Source: Pirellulales bacterium (GTDB lineage: Bacteria > Planctomycetota > Planctomycetia > Pirellulales > JADZDJ01). From it: 46,079 nt of DNA. The notes below the pieces were generated by a model. That model saw only the letters and a list, made by a program, of their open reading frames with translations. It was not told the DNA's origin and ran no database searches. A program made the translations under genes and the position numbers. How positions within the stretch are numbered: the first letter of the stretch is position 1; each line of letters starts with the position of its first letter. This document shows positions 43,564 to 46,079 of this stretch, in pieces. The stretch covers positions 1 through 46,079 of the forward strand of contig JADZDJ010000244.1 in assembly GCA_020851115.1 (NCBI GenBank), given 5' to 3'.

Positions 43564-44664
43564 CTAAAACGCACTGTCATCCAGCGGCATAAACTTCTGC
43601 CAACCGATACTTTGTGTCGTTGCTTTTGCGCCGTTGGGGGTCATCAACAAGCAGTATATTCGATAATCGATGTCGTCTTTCAAAAACCGCGTATTACCGC
43701 CTGCAAACGCGACCAGAACCCCGCCAGGATGGGCGCTGGCGGGGCGGGCTGCGTAGTTCGTATTTTGTGTCGGTGGGCTGACTGTTGGCGTATCACTGAA
43801 TAGATCAGGCGAGCTTGGCCAGTTCAATATACTGGGATCGTAATCTCCCTTACCGCCGTTTATCCCTGCAACGGGATACGGAGCCGTAGCGGAGGTAGGA
43901 GCTTGCGGGGTTGTTGTTGATGTATCCCACCAAACGAAACCAGTTCCGCGCTCCCAAGAGTTCTGCGCAGCATTTAAATTTGCGGTAAGAACACATGGAG
44001 AGTCGTTGTAATAAAAAGCGTCCATGTTCTCGGCAATCAATAGTGTATTGGTCGGACCATCCTTGATGTCAGTCAAAGTCACTTTCAGTTTTCCCAGAAC
44101 CTTATCTTGAAAAATCCCGTTCGCTGCCGATTCGATTGGGTTGCTCCCACCAATAGTTTTGTAGATGCACACATTCGGATTGATAAACTTGTCGAGTAAC
44201 CCCGTATTTGCAACGTAGCTCGTCCATGGGCTAGATTTTCCTGCTCCCGAGGAATCGCTTGGACAGACGGAAAGTTCAAAATAAGGAAGCGATGTAATTG
44301 CCCCGGCTTGGAGTGCTTGGTAGACGTCCGTCTTTCCGAGGTTTGGCATCAGCGCCACTTGCCAATTCATGACGATCTTGGAGCCATTTTGCACGTTCAT
44401 CACTTGCCGATAGCCCGGAAAGGTATCCTTGGAGGTGACGTATTGCTGAATCGCTTGGGCAAAGTTTCGCTGGTTGTTCATGCACGTCGATTGCCGTGCC
44501 GATTCCCGCGCATTATTCACCGCCGGCAGCAGCAAGCCGGCGAGCATGGCGATGATCGCGATCACCACCAATAGCTCCACCAAGGTAAAGCCCGCGCGTC
44601 GCGTTAGAGAGGTTTGTGCGAAATAGCGCGCGAGCCGTCGACCGGAACGTGGATGCCTGGACAT
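43564..44664 (-). CDS. DUF1559 prepilin-type protein
   Basis: The 366-residue protein starts with ~22 basic residues, then [20 protein letters not shown], the type IV prepilin cleavage site and helix, followed by [20 protein letters not shown] and [12 protein letters not shown]. Internal parts such as [16 protein letters not shown] and the C-terminal [20 protein letters not shown] (the HPGG...DG region) are typical of DUF1559. It differs clearly from the copy at 2780-3865, so the two are not recent duplicates. Function unknown; possibly a pseudopilin at the cell surface. The 206 bp between it and the kinase gene hold no visible gene. Confidence 0.88.
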   Translation of the reverse strand: MSRHPRSGRRLARYFAQTSLTRRAGFTLVELLVVIAIIAMLAGLLLPAVNNARESARQSTCMNNQRNFAQAIQQYVTSKDTFPGYRQVMNVQNGSKIVMNWQVALMPNLGKTDVYQALQAGAITSLPYFELSVCPSDSSGAGKSSPWTSYVANTGLLDKFINPNVCIYKTIGGSNPIESAANGIFQDKVLGKLKVTLTDIKDGPTNTLLIAENMDAFYYNDSPCVLTANLNAAQNSWERGTGFVWWDTSTTTPQAPTSATAPYPVAGINGGKGDYDPSILNWPSSPDLFSDTPTVSPPTQNTNYAARPASAHPGGVLVAFAGGNTRFLKDDIDYRIYCLLMTPNGAKATTQSIGWQKFMPLDDSAF

Positions 44665-44820
44665 GGCCGTATCTTCTCCTCTATGGCCCGAGGTTGCAAA
44701 ATCTGTCTGTTGCCATTATCTCACATGGCGGCGGATTTCGCTAGCGTTTTTCTGGCCGGGACCAATGAGAAGGCGGTTTCTTCGCCGCGATTCGAGCCAC
44801 TCCGATGCTATATTACGCGG

Positions 44821-45243
44821 CTAGCGAATTGCCCGTGGTGGGAAATAGTGTGCATGCTCCTGAAACCGCCGCCCGTCCAGAAAGCGTGTTTGATGCCCCG
44901 TGCTACGGATGCTTTTGGATGCCCCAAGCTTTGTCGGCGACGGCCCTAGAGACGGCGGTGGAAGGTGACGGCTCTTGATGAGGGCTTGTTGCTGACGCTC
45001 TAGCCTGTCGAGTTGAAGCATTTGATCGTCTGACTGTTGTCGCTGAAGAAGCCGCGGTCGAACAATGGTCTGATAGGCGTTCTGATACTGCGGATTGCGC
45101 GGGTTAAATTGATAGAGTTGCAGATAAGGGGTAGTTGTCGGAGGCGGAACAATATTATGGAACGGGGGAGCGCCAAAGCATGCAGAGGCTCCCATCATTG
45201 CTGCAGCGACAGCGAGTACGAATCGCAGGCATCGGGCATTCAT
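44821..45243 (-). CDS. Small secreted protein with TGHxTRF C-terminus (paralogue 1)
   Basis: The 140-residue product has a signal peptide (MNARCLRFVLAVAAAMMGAS, cleavage after CFG). The mature part reads PFHNIVPPPTTTPYLQLYQF, then NAYQTIVRPRLLQRQQ, a Gln-rich coiled-coil stretch (QMLQLDRLERQQQALIK), a Pro-rich linker and IRSTGHQTRFLDGRRF near the end. The same elements in the same order occur in the next gene (45406-45765). This is a planctomycete-type family without known function, probably periplasmic or cell-wall located. ATG 45243 is chosen because it starts the signal peptide. Confidence 0.65.
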   Translation of the reverse strand: MNARCLRFVLAVAAAMMGASACFGAPPFHNIVPPPTTTPYLQLYQFNPRNPQYQNAYQTIVRPRLLQRQQSDDQMLQLDRLERQQQALIKSRHLPPPSLGPSPTKLGASKSIRSTGHQTRFLDGRRFQEHAHYFPPRAIR

Positions 45244-45405
45244 GTCTGGCCTTTCCACCATTTGCCCTAGTGCCACCTTTTGGTGGGCAACAGGCAAAGG
45301 CAATTGCAGGAAGAAAAAACCGGCTGTGGTTTGCACCACCGTCATTTCATCCTAATTGGCAATCGCAGGCCAAACAACTTAATTTGCTGCAAGAGACGCA
45401 GACAA

Positions 45406-45765
45406 CTACTGCCGCTGCGGAAAGAAGTGGCTGGTGTCCATAAATCGGGTTACGTGCCCGGTACCGCGGATTTGAGATGAAATTCCTCGCGGCCCATATC
45501 CGCCACCGGCAGCTAATCCGGCAGTTTGCCGCTGAAGTCGCTGGATTTGGTTCTGTTGCTTTGCAAACTGCTGGTCCGATTGAAGCTGCGGACGAACAAG
45601 CGTCTGGTAGTTCGGCATCGCGGAACCAGTTCGATTCACAAGGTTCAGATAGGGAGAAACGGTCGCTTGCTGCTGCACGTTTGAAAACGGCTGTTGCGCC
45701 AGCGTCAATTGGGATAACACGAGGGTTGCGGCGAAGGCTGAAAGAGTTGAAATAACGTGCTTCAT
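45406..45765 (-). CDS. Small secreted protein with TGHxTRF C-terminus (paralogue 2)
   Basis: The 119-residue product has a signal peptide (MKHVISTLSAFAATLVLSQL, cleavage after TLA). It shares with its neighbour PFSN, TVSPYLNLV, NYQTLVRPQLQ, a Gln-rich coiled coil (QQFAKQQNQIQRLQRQ) and IRGTGHVTRFMDTSHFFP. It lacks the Pro-rich linker and has a Gly-rich one (AAGGGYGPRG). The two genes lie 162 bp apart on the same strand, so they look like an old tandem duplication. GGAGG precedes the ATG by ~7 nt. Function unknown. Confidence 0.65.
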   Translation of the reverse strand: MKHVISTLSAFAATLVLSQLTLAQQPFSNVQQQATVSPYLNLVNRTGSAMPNYQTLVRPQLQSDQQFAKQQNQIQRLQRQTAGLAAGGGYGPRGISSQIRGTGHVTRFMDTSHFFPQRQ

Positions 45766-45951
45766 GATCGCCTCCTTGGAAGTTTGCAGGCCATCGGCGC
45801 CCGCATGAATCTTAAAGGTATACGAATTGGATTGCAAATGTTTCTTGATCGGTGGCTCCAATGGATCGTTGGCTCCCGGCCAGCCAGTTGAGTTTTCCGT
45901 CCGAAACGCGGGCGTCCCGCCTATCCATTCGGCCACGATTCACCAACGCGG

Positions 45952-46079
45952 CTAGAACGTCTGGAACCCTTGCGGGAAGCGGTTGATGGTTTGGATGGTT
46001 TGGACGCCTAGCAAGGTGGTGCCGAGCATGCGTTCAAACGGGTTGAGTACCTTGTTGACGAAGGAGTCGAAGGCCACCA
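45952..46079 (-). CDS. C-terminal end of an unidentified protein (partial)
   Basis: From the right edge one minus-strand frame reads VAFDSFVNKVLNPFERMLGT, then TLLGVQTIQTINRFPQGFQT and F, and stops at TAG (45952-45954). About 42 residues are visible. The amino acid pattern looks coding and helical. No family can be named from so short a piece. Confidence 0.4.
   Translation of the reverse strand, partial: VAFDSFVNKVLNPFERMLGTTLLGVQTIQTINRFPQGFQTF

Overview
The window looks like a chromosomal segment of a planctomycete (Planctomycetota, probably Pirellulales-like). The evidence is two DUF1559 prepilin-type proteins, a BBP7-type outer-membrane protein, a PEP-CTERM-like exported protein, a Ser/Thr kinase with a C-terminal membrane anchor, an S46 peptidase next to an OPT transporter, and a DnaA whose box-binding signature reads GRRSHSTV. 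No rRNA, tRNA, CRISPR array or complete insertion sequence was seen.

Layout. 1-8300: surface and housekeeping genes (BBP7 fragment, csrA with a clear terminator, a DUF1559 protein, metF, a broken GxxExxY gene between CACAGAG-type repeats, a GlmU-like acyltransferase, a PEP-CTERM-like protein, a small membrane protein). 8300-9450: no large gene, but a promoter, a folded segment and a very strong terminator that together look like a ~125 nt non-coding RNA. 9450-14010: an OPT transporter directly followed by a secreted S46 dipeptidyl-peptidase, a plausible peptide digestion and uptake pair. 14412-24329: a copper/silver resistance island. On the minus strand a Cys-rich exported protein, a His/Met/Cys exported protein, a CusB-like adaptor with three C-terminal Cys modules, a CusF-like lipoprotein and a 1455-residue CusA-like pump are read in that order from a promoter carrying a palindrome in its spacer. 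The TolC-type channel is divergent. 24519-33485: Rrf2 regulator, dksA-like gene and lspA (with a perfect TTGACA-17-TATAAT promoter), thrC, dapB, a conserved hypothetical, an MFS transporter, gltX and a GNAT acetyltransferase. 33711-36110: dnaA with its own promoter, and a PduO-type cobalamin adenosyltransferase. 36365-41084: amtB, a PII gene and glnD, a complete nitrogen-sensing set. 41095-46079: glutaredoxin-like protein, Ser/Thr kinase, second DUF1559 protein, two paralogous small secreted proteins sharing a TGHxTRF C-terminus, and the tail of one more gene.

The strongest candidates for something undescribed are the non-coding RNA at 8494-8619, the enlarged Cus system (a ~290-residue insertion plus extra membrane helices in the pump, a 294-bp in-frame tandem duplication in the adaptor, and two metal-ligand-rich small proteins), the repeated motif inside the soluble insertion of the OPT transporter, and the small secreted paralogues at the right end. 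All functional calls come from reading motifs; no database search was run.
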